A DNA stretch of 64,000 bases, from contig CM056742.1 in NCBI GenBank assembly GCA_029851415.1, positions 115,446,246-115,510,245 of the forward strand, read 5' to 3'. The translations under genes and the position numbers were made by a program. The first letter of the stretch is position 1. Each line of letters opens with the position of its first letter. Positions 32,950 through 46,386 of the stretch are shown here, piece by piece. The notes beneath the pieces were generated by a model, which saw nothing but the letters and a program-made list of their open reading frames with translations, was not told the origin of the DNA and searched no databases. This stretch comes from Eretmocerus hayati. Taxonomy: Eukaryota; Arthropoda; Insecta; Hymenoptera; Aphelinidae.

Positions 32950-35506
32950 GAGAAAAAATTTTTTCCTCTTTGTCGCTTTTGAAACCAATTCTATAGTGTT
33001 TTGGTACCTCTAATATGTGGAAAAAACGTTGTGCCCATCATTTTTGAAAGATGTTAATCCTCTGAGAACAATGAAGTGGAATTAGTCTATTACGTTTTCG
33101 TCACTTTTAGAGGCTTTTCACATGGATGGATCGTGAATAGTGCAGTGTGATGGTTGATAAAGATGTTGATGCACTCATTTAATCATATTCCATTCCCAGA
33201 ATTGAGTCTCTTTGTGTTATACTCATCGACTACCATTTTTTCCGCGTTCACAGAGTTGTCGGAGGTATATGCAATTTTTGTTTTCCCAAAGCTTTTCCAC
33301 TTGGATTATGATAAGTTTGCAGTGTGAAAATGGTGTAAGAACTACATACAAAGTCGACAGCTATAATTTAGATTTGTTACGTGCATCTTTCTCGACCGGA
33401 AACATCAGCTTTCAGGGGCTGAACAAGTTTCCCGAGCTCCTCCCTCAAATAACAATCGTTATAGGCACACCATTGAAGTGCATGATAATTCATCATACGT
33501 CAATGTAAAATGGGCAATAGGATTCGGGAGCGACATCTGCTCATTATTCGAGTAATGAAGGTTTATGTCCTTTTTTGAAGCGGTGGGCGCGACAAATATT
33601 TCAAGCTCAATGTCCCAGATCTTTGGACAGAATAATGTGTCACTGTCAAATGAAGGGACATTTCAATCGTCTTTTCTTACTATTCAATTTATCACCACCC
33701 GATTCAGCCTAGCTCGAATGTTATTTTTTATACATACGAAAAATTGGAGGAAGTGAGTATTTCTTAAAAAGTTCATGGGATCACGACTCTGACCAGGCAT
33801 TTGAGTCGCTATTAGAACAAATCTCTCATAATAATATCAGGTTCAAAGAGTCAGATGGAATTTTTTCAGATTTTTCGGGACAATGTTATTTTCTCCAGAG
33901 GCCGAAGAGTTTCGAAAGACGCGCCAGTTACACTGAAGAAGTACGAAATTCGACGATTCTTCAATTTGTATCAAGAGCACTACGCACATGTCATTAAGAA
34001 ATCGATAGAGTGCCATCCTGGAAACTATGGTATCATCTGAGAAACATTTTCAGGGCGTGAAAGTCCCGATCTCATCGAAATACTGTATGGTACACTAAAC
34101 GTTGGAGGTACTGTTGATTTCTTCATATAACTCCTGCAAGGATAGGTGAGGAGTCGCCATTTTGTATGCTACGGAATAAACACTTGGGTTTCAAAGGTTT
34201 GCCTTTCCAAGTTGTGTCTGAACATGCCAATTTCTTGACTTTGTAATCGCTGCGTTTGTTAAAAGCAACACCCCCGCCAACTCATCCCGATCCTGCCTGA
34301 TTACTGAAAAACCGAAAACCTGAAGGAGACTGCCGTCCACTTTTGCTTCCAGACATGTCTCGGAGTAGCGATGTGGAAATGTACGGGTGATTTGAGGAGA
34401 AGTTCAACTACACTAATCGACGACTATTCCTAATATTTGAGTATTTAATGTATAAAAAAAAAATTTGTGCGTCCCGGCGAACGCGCGATAGATGACGGAG
34501 TCTTATAGGTAGAACCACGTTATAGTTTGGTAATCCATCAGGGAGTAGAGAGAAGGTTTGTCAACGATGATGCTGCATGAGGGTCGAAATGCATCACTAA
34601 AATTTGGTAATCTCGTGTATTCAGAATGCTTAATCAACAAACTATTCCACATCGAAATGATGATCTTCATAATAATGATATCGTTGAGCTCGAGTTTTAA
34701 TCGTAGAGTCTGGCCGAAAAGGTAGAGAGCAAAGAGTCATTTACAAGATCATTCTCAACGTTTTATCCCCGATTTTGAGAACTTTTCTCAGCAAGCAGAG
34801 AAAAGGCATCGAGACTTTCCTGCGTTATGCATCATTTGACGTGTAACTCGTGTTTTTCCTTCCATGACGAATTGCATTCTCGTCACGCAAAATCCCTAGA
34901 AATTTTCTTCAAAACTCCTGAAGATACTCTTCTTTTGAGAAAGTTAGAATTGACCTGATGTTCTAAAACTTCCTCACATGTTGACAGTAGATCAAGCTCA
35001 AATATAATAATATTCATATTGCTTACCTCGGCTCGGGTGTAAGCTATCTACACGAAAACAACTAATGCATTAATGCATGACCTATGCGTGTGTATCGCTA
35101 GAGCATGTATGTACGCTCACACACTTAATACCTATACGTGTGTGGCGCTTGCGCAGAGTCGAGGTAACGCTGAGATCTTGCAATAGCTTCGTGTCTACAG
35201 AATTTTCAAGCGTGGATTCACGTACCCAGCCGAAAGATGACTCCGTCATCAAAATATGCGTATTATAAATAATAGAGTCAACGGCCATGGTTGGGAATGA
35301 TTCGACTCGTCGAGGAACAAATACACGAAGAGATTCGATGAATTTTTGAAATTGGGTACTCTTTTACAAGTGAACAGCACGAGGAGAATTGAACTTGGAA
35401 AATACAGACATTCTCCCGGTGACTCGACTTTCAGTTGCTAAGAACAGATCTCAGGAAATTTGCCAGGATAAGAAACGGGATCAACTTTCAATTTTTCCTC
35501 TTCTAA
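32950..35506. other. Intergenic stretch without a recognised gene
   Basis: About 2.5 kb. Frames at 33212-33508, 33565-33756 and 33855-34040 on the plus strand are short, lack clear splice context and contain nothing I recognise. No repeat ends were identified. Confidence 0.4.
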
Positions 35507-38316
35507 ATACAATCTAACACAGAAGGTGCGTACATACTGCAACCGACGGGTAGCGAAAAATTGTAGATTTTATTCGTCCATTTCAAATTTCTTGAAAACC
35601 CTGGTGGTATTTGTAACTCTTACGCAAAGTATATGGCATTTCATTTAACGCTAGACGTGTAATGATTACTCATCTTCTGCTGTTCAGTTTCACGTACGCG
35701 AGGTTGGACCTCGCGCGCGCGAGAATCTCTACCCGGCAGCGCACTAGTTCGCGTACGCAAATACAGGGTCGCAATTGAAGTGAAATTTCGCGCAAATCAT
35801 ACGTGTGCCGAGCATCATTTCGCGTGCGTACAATGTATTCATGTTTGCTGCCGCCGCCGAATCATAACCTAGTTGGGAGAGTGAGGCAAATATGAAATAG
35901 GTTCAATAAACTTTTTCGACTGTACTTATTGGGACAGGCGTAACGGCGCGTGCTTACTCAAGAGTCAAGATTTTTTTCATGAACACAGAATAATAATACC
36001 AACGTCTCCAAAAAACTCTACATGGTAGGAAAATTTTCAAAGCAGCAATCGAAGATGAAGCTCAGGATACTGAGGTAAGAACAGCGAGACAATTTATCAA
36101 TTTCTCACCTAATATTTACGAAGGAAGACTTCTGCCTGGAGAGTTCACAACATTTTTGTGAAACTGATCAGCCGTCTTACCGCAGTTATATCCGTAGGCT
36201 TCAATTTCGATGTCTGCTTTGGAAAATTTTCCTTTTTATGTCCAGTTTTTTGGACTGCTATTGTTTTCTTGTGTGCATTATGAATATTCTGAGTCCTGAG
36301 TAAGCATGCACGTACCATGGAGCCTGTGCTGTTCATGAGTGCAGTTGGAAGAGGTTATTTAAACTATTCTATTATTTTATCTACCTCATTTTTCCAACTA
36401 AGGTATCTGTGCCTAATTTGCCCCCATTCCCTAATTTGCCCCCATTCAAGTTCTCACATGTACGAACCCGCAGACCTTGCCCCTCATTTTTTTCATGTTT
36501 GTTACGTTAAAATATGAGAAAAAAAATGTTTTGGACCGATCCTAGATGACCCGCGCCTTTCTTAGAACAGAAGAACTGATTTCGCTACTTCCGACTTCTT
36601 TTTTGTTATTCACTAAAAGTTATGCCAAACAAAATTGATGGAATCAATTTTGACGTGCTTTCACTCATTTTCTTTGTCTTTGTCCCAACTTTACAATGCT
36701 TTTTGCAGAATTGCAAAATTCGATTTTTAGCCGATTCTACGCCCATATCACTAGAAAAAGTGCAGTGTTCCTAATTTGCCCCTATAGTCTTTTTCCAAAC
36801 TCATTCCTCGGTCCATTAAGATGCACCAATTTACCTCAAAAAGTTTTAAAGGCAGTAAAAAAAGCTACAAAATGAGCTAAAGTACGTCTCATTTGGAGGT
36901 CTGGGAGCCGAGATATCCCGCTTTCACGAAAAACCCGTATAATCTCATGAAAATAGGCCTCTTTTCCCTGTGGGGGCAAATTAGGAACACACTGTTGAAA
37001 ACTCGCAAAAAATCTTCTTTCGCAAAAATCAAGATATCTCGGCTCCAATTTGTTGAAATTAGACGTACCTTAGCTCATTATGAAGGTCTTGGAACAAGCT
37101 TCAAAATGAGCTAAACTACGTTGAAAAATATAGAGATGAGTTGAAATGGCGAGTAAAACAAAAGTAGTGGGGGCAAATTAGGCACACTTACCTTAGGTTA
37201 TGATACGGTGGTCGCAGCAAAACTCAATACATTTTACGCGCGCAAAGTCATGCTCGCACGCGTGCGATTTGTGCGAAATTCTACTTCTATGAGGCATCAT
37301 TACGTTCGCGTACGCGAGTCTCGGATTGCTCGCGCGCGTGACCGGATTGTTATTGATGGCATAACCTCGGACGGATAGTCATCCAATGTTGTTATGTGAT
37401 TTTTCGGTGCTAAAAGTTAGAAATTAGTGCTTCGAATGGTGGCGTTGGATTCGCCAATAATGAGGCATGCGTCCAAATCCGCTGTAATCTGAGTTTGATA
37501 CCGGAGAGCCATAGTGATCCATAATTCTATAATCAAAGTAGGAAAACTTGTACTAGTGCTACCCTCAGTTTTTTTTCTAATTCTTCAAACTCATCACCAG
37601 AACTCGACTATGGTTTGAGACTATAAAGCAAATGCTTAGACGTGATGTGCTCAGCAATTTTTTCGAGACACTCACTTAACACGGGAACATTAAATATCCA
37701 TACACAAAATTCAAAGAGAGCATTAGTATCTGATATGTTCAATGTTTTGAGATGGAGCTTTTGAATTTCATGTCGACTCTTACGGTGTGCAGTTCTGTAT
37801 TGGAAGCACAACTTCGATTCCATGTCACACATGAGCGTTGGTAAATAAGTGCAAAACATTGCGAGAGAAATTCAGGGTAGCACTAGCACAAGTTTTCGTT
37901 CTTCAATTATGGATCACTATGACTCTCCGCTAGCAAATTCAGATGCTCATAGTGGGTCAGGATGCATTGCAAAACTCAACGCCACCATTCAATTCACTAA
38001 TTTCCAACCCTCAGCACCGAAAGATCACATAATAATATTGGATGACTGACGTCCGAGGTTATGCCATCATCACCAATCCGGCAATCATCAGGCGCGCGCG
38101 AGATTGCCACGCGCGAACTTTTCTACGCGCCGCTTCGATAGGGCCCCAGCAGAAGATGACTAATTACACGTCCAGCGTAACACTGAAATGCTATATTTTG
38201 CGTAAGAGTTACGAAACCACGAGGCTTTACAAAAATTTGAAACGGACGAATAAAATAGACAATTCTTTTACTCCCCCCGGTTACAGTATGTACACACCTT
38301 CTGTAACAGATTGTAT
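35507..38316. repeat. Three-stem inverted-repeat complex
   Basis: Stem A pairs 35507-35720 with about 38100-38316 (ATACAATCTAACACAGAAGG outside). Stem B pairs about 35740-35885 with 37195-37340 (TCATAACCTA and TAGGTTATGA). Stem C pairs about 37340-37540 with 37850-38105. The three stems meet in CG-rich boxes rich in CGCGCGCG and CGTACGCG, and the order resembles a cruciform or three-way junction. Copy 3 of the TA-target family sits in the stem B loop. No coding content. Confidence 0.7.
36401..37193. mobile_element. TA-target family, copy 3, diverged motif (793 bp)
   Basis: TA at 36399-36400 and 37194-37195 flanks ends AGGTATCTGTGCCTAATTTG and the complementary CAAATTAGGCACACTTACCT. It aligns in layout with copies 1 and 2, but each repeated internal box reads CCTAATTTGCCCC (36412, 36430, 36770, and inverted near 36978 and 37172) where the others read CCCAACTTGCCCC. 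No transposase frame. Confidence 0.8.
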
Positions 38317-40794
38317 AGCTAGCGGTCAAACACTTAAGTAGTCTGACGTTAATTAAGTCAGACGAAATCGATTGGAAGGGACATTTATCTTCTTCTAGCG
38401 TGAAGATGGTTTTGACCGCACCGAAAAATCTCCAAAGATTCAGTTTTAATTTCAAAGGTTTACACAATTCCTTTCAAGACAAAATGACAGGTCGAGCCAA
38501 CTGGGTCGTCAACGTTGAGGAGACTTTTAAATGGCCTACTCCTCTGAATTCCATAGTGCTCCACGATCAGCTAGAAAAGCATTCAATGGTAAAGACTAAT
38601 TACGAAATATGCCATCAATTTGGGTGTTTTGAAGAATATTGGGAGCGTTTCTGATACCCACTATCATGACTTTTCGCGCATCATTATCAGGGTGCACTTT
38701 CGCGCAATTTTATTCAAGTCCACAGAATAAAATATGAGTTCTGTAACTCCGACCACCATTCAAAAAAATTGTCAGGTTTCTATATACGATACATTTCATC
38801 TTATCCGCCCAGATGGACTGTTACAAAAATTGTATCTGCTCTCCAATAAATCGCTTGTCCAGTTTCAGCAATCAATATGAATCCTAATAGCAGAAAAGCT
38901 TTACAATCTATAAAGTTGGTATCATCGAATGAACAGGATCGAAAAAATTTTGAAATTGCCAGAATGAATTTCACCGCCGACAAGTACTTTGATTATAATC
39001 GAAATCAAAATAATCAATAATAATTATTATTGCACATTGAAAAACATCGTAGAGAATCAAGTTATGAAGACCAGAAGAATAAAGCTAACACCGACTCCTA
39101 TTACATTCTATGACCGAATTCTTATTGTGTTTCAATTTGATGAGATTGATGAAAATCCACGACCCTGGTTGTGTAATTCTCAATAATAACATTGAATACG
39201 ACTCATCACGTATTTACCATATTTTTCATTCTTAATCTATAAATCATCTACTCATCTAATCAGTTTGACTGTATGTATAATAGTAGATAAAATTGGCTTT
39301 GCTGGGAGCGCCAATCGAATTTCTTTAGTTCTTATTGAACTCTGGCTGTAACGAAATTACCGACAACTGTCTGTAACCCCGTCTTGAGAGGCGCGTTCGC
39401 CTTCCTCGAGCATTTGAATCGAGATTTCATTTTCAGAAAGTTGTACCTTTTATCCCAGTGCATGAATCGAAAGAGTTTCTGTCATGTAATCATTTTGAAG
39501 CAAATTCTCCTGGTGCTTCAATAGAACTGGTTTTAAGAACCTCAATCTCTGCTCATAAGAAATGGACGCCTCTTATTATATCAGATATGTTATTCATGCT
39601 GCAACTCAGCCTAGATCGAGAGGCTTGGCCTTTTGAATTATAATGTAGAATACCACCTCGATCAGGCTGTGATCAAGCCTTGATCCGAGGAAAACCATGG
39701 AATATGTGTACAATATCGTCGAGCCGTCGATTGCGTGATCCTTCATTGAATGTCCGTATATCGTCATACTATCATGCTTGCGAATGGCAGAGGCTTTTAT
39801 CAACTACCTCGAAGCGTATTTCACGACCGTGACAAGGGTTGAACCGCACTTGACTGAGCAGCTCCACAATCTTGATCAAGGAGCGCTGAAAAGAGTAGAT
39901 CCAGGGCTGGTCTTCAGATAAAAGCGATATAGCCTTTCGATCGGGTAGCTATGAGGAATGGATTGGCATGAAATGGCAAAAAATGGATTGAGATACAAAA
40001 TACATACATAGAGGCTTTCTTTGGCAACATGATATTCCAGATATGTATGGTCAAACTTTTCCTGTCTTTATGACTCCTTACTCACAAAGAATAAATCTCA
40101 AGATCAATCCTGGAAGGTTGATTTTAATAGATTCGTGCAAGGTCTTTTGAATGGTATCAACTATCCGAGATATACATATATTAGCATTTCAATCGAAAAA
40201 TAGACAAAATTTTGTTTACGTGATTGAAACGGATTCAGTAAAATGTAGTCCAGATGTCTAAACATTTATGTGATTCGTGTAAGGTGGAAAACTCATATCT
40301 TGTATCATGGAGTCAAATCGAATTGCCAGGAAGTGGATTTACATCGCAGTCGTTTTTTGGTTCCCACTCACATGGATAAAATTATTCACCTGTGCCGATA
40401 GCCTGAGATAACATTTCTGTTCCATTACATTGAATATTCCTCCATCAAAACCACAAGAGGTTGATTTCACACTAGCTAATGATGGAATAACAACGAAACA
40501 ATTACTTATTCGCCCACCCTTGTCAGGGGGGTGTCCGAATCTCATCCACATTCTACATTTCTCGACATTTCCAAGTTATCAATCTTTCAATGATTCTGAA
40601 AATATTCTTGGTTTGAATATTAAATACCTATGTCACTTCCTTAGGATAGCTCATAATTGCACTAGCCCCGATATTTTGAAAATTCCATGTAGAATTTCGT
40701 GAGCGCCAGCGAACTGGGAATGTTATGCCTACGTACTCAAGTGTCATCAAGTAAACAGCAAATAAAGCAAAACTGCAACAGATGCTTTCATAAT
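38317..40794. other. Intergenic stretch downstream of gene B
   Basis: About 2.5 kb with short frames only. The plus frame 38400-38654 and the overlapping opposite-strand frames at 40339-40702 contain nothing recognisable. No clear repeat ends. Confidence 0.4.
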
Positions 40795-40800
40795 TTTATT
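40795..40800 (-). terminator. Possible poly(A) signal of gene B
   Basis: AATAAA on the minus strand about 267 nt after the stop codon at 41067. It is the best hexamer I see, but the distance leaves room for another site. Confidence 0.45.
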
Positions 40801-41066
40801 GCAAATGAGTATATTAACAAGTGAGGCACTGATAAAGGTCGTACGCTAGTATTCAAATTAACAGTCGTTGGCTGAGAAAGCACAAAACTCTCCTTTTGTA
40901 GCAAATAACTCACAAAAAATAGTTCCGTACATTGGTTGATACTATGCTGATTCTTTGTTGGGATTGTATCCGGATGGAGGCACGTCTTTTTGTTTCATCT
41001 GCCATTTAAGGTATAGCAGTTGTGTACAGTAGCAAACTTGACTTTTCCCCCACAAGAAAAGACTCG

Positions 41067-43371
41067 CTAGGCACAAGCCAATGAATGCTGGTTGGGCTGC
41101 GAAGAAGCAACTTCCGATGGCCTCAAGGTATACAGAACTGGATCTTGTCCAAGTGAAGATAAGTCGGCATGTGAGGAGGGCCTACTATACTGAGATCTTG
41201 GAGGTGCATATGATTGGAGAGTATAGGTAGGTAGAGGTGATGGTACAGACAATGTGGAAGCAGTCTCGAGAGTTGGACTTGAATATGATTCTCTTGGAAT
41301 GGCGGATGAAGGTGCTATGAGTGGCGTAATATGTTGAGGTTGGTCTTGGGTCGAGGGAAACACAGGATGCTGCAAGATTTTAGGCGGAATACTCTGTTGA
41401 GAACTTGATGAACATCGGACCACAAAAACTGCCGGAGAGGCTGCGGAGTCCTGCGTTCTTGGTTCGCTAGAAACTGTAACCGGAGCATAACGTTCTATCG
41501 AGCTAGGTGGCACTGATGGTGAATAGGTGGTTTGATGACCAACCGCCGGAACAAACTGAGTTTGAGCTCGAGCGATATATTGCGTTCCAGGAGGCGGAGC
41601 ATACCGAGGTGCAGCTGGTAGTCCGTATTGAAGTGCAGCTGGTGGAGCATACTGAGGTATAGAAGGCAAATTGTACTGAGGTGCCGGTGGTGGAGAGTAC
41701 TGAGGTGCAGCTGGAGGAATCAACTGAGGTTCAAGGGGCGGAGTGTATTGAGGTTCAGCTGGTGGAGCGTACTGAGGTATAGCTGGAGGGACGTACTGAG
41801 TTACAGAAGGCGGAGTGTATTGAGGTTCAGCTGGTGGAGCGTACTGTGGTAAAGCTGGAGGTGCGTACTGAGTTACAGGAGGTGGAGTGTATTGAGGTTC
41901 AGCTGGTGGAGCGTACTGTGGTATAGCTGGAGGTGCATACTGAGTTACAGGAGGCGGAGTGTATTGAGGTTCAGCTGGTGGAGCGTACTGTGGTAGACCT
42001 GGCGGTGCATACTGAGTTACAGGAGGCGGAGTGTATTGAGGTTCAGCTGGTGGAGCGTACTGTGGTATAGCTGGAGGCGCATTCTGAGTTACAGGAGGCT
42101 GAGTGTATTGAGGTTCAGCTGGTGGAGCGTACTGTGGTATAGCTGGAGGTGCATACTGAGTTACAGGAGGCGGAGTGTATTGAGGTTCAGCTGGTGGAGC
42201 GTACTGTGGTATAGCTGGAGGTGCATACTGAGGTACAGGAGGCGGAGTGTATTGAGGTTCAGCGGATTGAGCATACTGCAGTATAATTTGAGGTTTATAC
42301 TGACTTACAGGAGGCGGAGTGTATTGGGGTTCAGCTGATGGAGCGTATTGAGATACAATAGGTAAAGTGTATTGAGGTGCCGCTGGTGGGGCATACTGAG
42401 GTATAGTTGGAGGTGCATACTCAGGTCTAGGAGGTGTAGTGTATTTAGGTTTTACTGCTGATGGAGTGTGCCGAGATACGGTGGGCAAAATTTGTTGAGG
42501 TGCCAATGGTGTGGAGTACTGAGGCGTAACTGGAAGTGCATACTGAGGTACAGGAGGCGGAGTGTATTGAGGTTCAGCTGGTGGAATATACTGAGTTATA
42601 GTTGGAGGTGCGTACTGAGGTATAGGGGGCGTAGTGTATTTAGGTTCAGCTGTTGGAACGTACTGGGGTGCAGTCGATGGCGCGTACTGTAGAGAAGTAG
42701 GTAGGCTATCTTGGGGCCTAAGGGATGGACTGATTTGAGTTTCAGCGGGGATATTGTAGCGAGGAACTGGTGGTAGCACGAATTGAGGTTCAGCCGGTGG
42801 ATTATATTGAGACGACGAAATTTGAGAGTTCTGTGGTACAAAAGATGGAGTGTACTGCGGAACATGTGGTGAGGGATATTGAGATTCAATTGATGAAGTA
42901 TATTGGGGTATAGAAGGCAAAGTGTGTAAAGGCTCGCTCGATAACGTGTATGAAGGGACAGGTGGTGGAGCATACTGAGGTATGGCTGGTTGAGCCTGAG
43001 ATGCCAAGATGTATTGAGAGTCAGTTGGCTGAGGTACTGATGCTGAAGTGCATTTATACTGATTTGGGGTCGGTGTGTTATACTGAGGTATGGATGGGAC
43101 GTATCGACCGGTCTCCAAAGTTGATATTTGATTTGGAGTTTGCCCAGAAGATGGTGGCAAGGCTCCTGGTGGAGCTGAGCTTAGAGATGGCACCAGATCG
43201 TACTGAGCGGAAGCAATGTTTCGGGATGGTTGAGGTGTGTACTGAATCGGTGCAGGCACGAGTGGTGAATTACTCAATCCTGTATTTAATGATGGGGGTT
43301 GGCTGACAAGCTGTGGTGTCCTGTAGCCGCTGTTCTCAGCTCCACGGTAAGAGGCAGCTTCGCTGGTAGAT
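41067..43371 (-). CDS. Gene B exon 2: Pro-Gln-Tyr repeat protein, main exon
   Basis: The open frame begins at an ATG at 43388 but has no signal peptide, and a splice acceptor (TACTTTCAG, ending 43372) lies 16 nt inside it. I therefore start the exon at 43371. The first base completes a codon begun by exon 1 (AG plus A gives Arg) and the next codon, TCT, is in the frame of the whole array. The exon encodes 767 full residues: a Ser/Pro/Tyr lead, a long array of 8-residue units of the type PPAxPQYA, often grouped as 24-residue (72-bp) super-units, and a Ser/Pro tail with one Cys (VFVVRCSSSS). Dense, evenly spaced Tyr in a Pro-rich extended chain suits dityrosine or quinone cross-linking of an extracellular matrix; this is inference. 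Family unknown. Confidence 0.85.
41590..43110 (-). repeat. Coding 24-bp/72-bp repeat of gene B
   Basis: Units encode Pro-Pro-x-x-Pro-Gln-Tyr-x. The best-conserved part (about 41740-42260) is built from 72-bp super-units encoding APPAIPQYAPPAEPQYTPPP and VTQY, spaced exactly 72 bp (for example 41950 and 42022). Outer units are more diverged, so the centre has expanded or homogenised recently. Confidence 0.85.
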
Positions 43372-44743
43372 CTGAAAGTATCATTCAATAGTTGACCTCA
43401 TAATTATGGTAATCCGAAAATCAAATCAAATTTGTATGTCTCGCGAGACAAGGCGATGTCGTGGTTGACTAACAAAGGGAGTTGAAAGTACATTGGTCGC
43501 CAATTTTGGATCAAACCTCCTTCGCAGTTTTGGCTCACTCAGGATATGGACAATTTACGGCAAACTTGTCAAATGGGCTCCTGTTTAGAGACACAGACAG
43601 TCACGTCAGTTTTGTAAATATATCTATGAATGTTCTTTTTGCAAAAGCCGATATGGGTGATGTTGAAGTTTTTGTCTGTATATTCGAACGGAAGCCACAG
43701 TCGACAGAGATACTCTGAATTCTTCAAATTCTATGTGGTACCACATGGTGCTCTAGAAATGAGTTTAACCCAAAGGTGCTTGCCCTTCAGAATTTTTTTT
43801 CCACGCTTGAAATACATGAAGAATGTGACATTACCCCGCAACAACAAAAATCGTAACCGCTCCTTTTTTCCGAAAAAAGTCCATTTTAAGATCCTTCTAT
43901 GAAAAAATGAATTTTTACGAGATGGACATTCGTCTCAAGGGAACAGTGGTCGTAGGATTTCATCCACCCTCAATCTCTTAACATGAAAGACCTCATAGAT
44001 CCATCAAATACTACTTCTTGAATTGAATTCATAGGAAAATGCATCATGAAGTGATTTTGAAGGAAAGATAAATTAGTCTGCTGTGATAAAGAAGATGGGC
44101 CACGCTCTACGTCCCTGCATGTGACAGAGAGACCAAAAGACTATGAATGGAATGAAAAATGACGATAAGCTTATAATCAAACAGCTTGTCTTAGGAAAAG
44201 GATTAACAGAACGGAATATTCAACGCAAGGTATCATTTTTTTATCATTTCTGGACTGTGACTCAACTGTTACGCCGTATTGACATTTTTGAAGAAACATC
44301 CTGGAAGATCTCTTGAAGTTGTTGAAATCGAATGCTGTAATTCCTTCCGGTAAACCCAACTAATTTGGGAATAATCTGAGTCAAAAGCCACATTCAACAT
44401 GTTGATTCTTGCATCATTCCCATCAAGATTGGATCAAAATAGCAGGTATGAGGAATCTACAGGAGTTGACTCCAGCAGAACAATTTCAATTCCAAAATGG
44501 ATCAACTCGTCATTCTCGATATTCGTCAACCAGATCGAGTAATAATGTAAGAGTTTCAAGGATTCGCAACTCCAATACGACTCTCAACTTCGAATATTTC
44601 CAAACTGGTGAAGTTTTCCGCAAAGAATAACAAATAGTTCTTAAATTACTTGGAAAAAGCTAAAAAATGAGTCCAAATAGAGTCATTCTGAACCAAGGTG
44701 ATCTAATCAGTCAAGTGATCAAAATCGAACTTTATTTTCTTAT

Positions 44744-44770
44744 GTGTACACAAACTTTTGACTGGTAGTG
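44744..44770 (-). mobile_element. Solo Tc1-like terminal repeat
   Basis: On the minus strand CACTACCAGTCAAAAGTTTG followed by TGTACAC, next to TA at 44771-44772. It closely resembles the terminal repeat start of a common Tc1-like family. No matching second end was found, so it is a relic. Confidence 0.5.
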
Positions 44771-45394
44771 TACATCATAAGATCTAAAAGAATTCTCAAA
44801 AATTTGTGACGATGCCAGGAATCTATTCCGACAGCAATGGAGTCTCCACATGCTTCTATACTTCATAGAAAAATGGAAAAACCCAAAAATTCTCAATTTT
44901 GTAATTTTGTCATTTTTCGTCATTGTACAATCAGTTACTGACTTTTTTTCGTATTAGAAATTTTTCCCGAAGCTGGGAAGTGGGGTTCAAGGTAAGCGGG
45001 ATAATATTCTTATTCCGCTCACATTTGAACTCTTGGTATCAAATTCGTCAAGTTGTTGCTTTCTTCCGAGCGATTGGATTCTGGCTCGGGTTGCATGCAA
45101 GGGTCGAAATAATTGCGAGGGAGCAATAAGGAACCTCATGAAGTGAGCCACGAAAGTTCTCCATGTAATTTTGTGGGCTCACAAGTATTGGAAAATTGCA
45201 TAAAATCTTTTTGTTTATAGTCAAATGGGTGCCACTTTAAACCAGTGTTCTGAATCTGGCGATAGACAGCGGCTTTCAGGTACCTTAGGTTGGATCCTTC
45301 TTCATAGTTGGAACGACTCAAAAACAACTCGAGACTCCCCATGGAAGAATTTGCCGACGCTGAACCTACGGGCCGACATTGACTCGATACTGGC

Positions 45395-45512
45395 TGCCAA
45401 TGTCGGCTCGGCCAGCGTTGGGCCATGTTCCACCCAACGTCGAATTGATAACAATAAGCCAACGATGGGCTCAATAGTTGGGCCAACGCTGGCCTAAAGC
45501 ATTGGGCCAACG
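45395..45512. repeat. TTGGGCCAACG-type repeat cluster, first copy
   Basis: Iterated short palindromic words (GGCCAGCGTTGGGCC, AGTTGGGCCAACGCTGGCC, TTGGGCCAACG) in both orientations. A related block lies at 46747-46935. No coding value despite open frames through it. Confidence 0.6.
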
Positions 45513-46386
45513 ATACATACTCCAAACTTGTATTGGCAAGATAGAACTTAATTTATCTGTTAACCTTGAAATCAAAATCAATCGGGGTCCTTCATTCATA
45601 ACACAACGCTTGGTTGGCCATCGGAAACGTGTTCGTGGAGGAGCTATAAAATTTATTGTAATTTATCTTGAATTTGTCGAGATTTGAATGAATTTCAATC
45701 TTGGGCTACTTTTTATCGCGAGTGCTGAAGGCAAAAGTTTGTGAGATCTTTAAAGATTTTTCGCTATTTTCATTGAGGTATCAACTAGGTTACTAGCGGT
45801 ATTGGATGCAGGTCTATGCGACGATATCAGATCAGTTGTTAAGGAATCGTGAGAGAATTTATCTCCTTCATGCCACGTAATTGTGACTAAAAATACAAAG
45901 TGAGTATGTTCTGGTCTGATTTTAGACCACGATGTTAGAAATGATGTGCCCAAAAAGGTACCTCTAGAAACATTCTTTTCAAACTTCGATGTGATAATCA
46001 GTTTATTGTTGTTCCACCTCAAAATCAAGGCATGATAAAGCCTGATTATCAGACAACTCATTAACTCTCAAACACGCCAAAAGTCTTATTTGCGAGACAG
46101 ACCGAACAAAAATATTTGAACCTCACAAAATCATTGTTCTCCTTTATCGACCGTCAACGCCGCGCCGTAATCAACAACAACACCAACAAACAGCAACAAA
46201 CTGTCTTCGTGCATCGAAAATCTGCAGTCACAAGACAATAGCTCTGCCATCATTCCATTCAAGTGTTACTTAGCTCATGTGTTTTTGGTTTCATTATTCG
46301 TGGTTCGGATGCAACTAAAGGAGCCTCAAATTGAATCGCGGGTTGGTCGCAAGTGTTGGCTTATAGGTTCTGGATACAATTGAGAG

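Noticed and set aside
41590..43110. Plus-strand Trp/Arg-rich frames opposite the Pro-Gln-Tyr array
   Set aside because: Antisense readings of the minus-strand repeat; their apparent repetition is inherited from it.
45136..45525. 129-residue minus-strand frame as an extra exon of gene B
   Set aside because: Much of it overlaps the TTGGGCCAACG repeat cluster, and it has no convincing acceptor and donor in the right phase.
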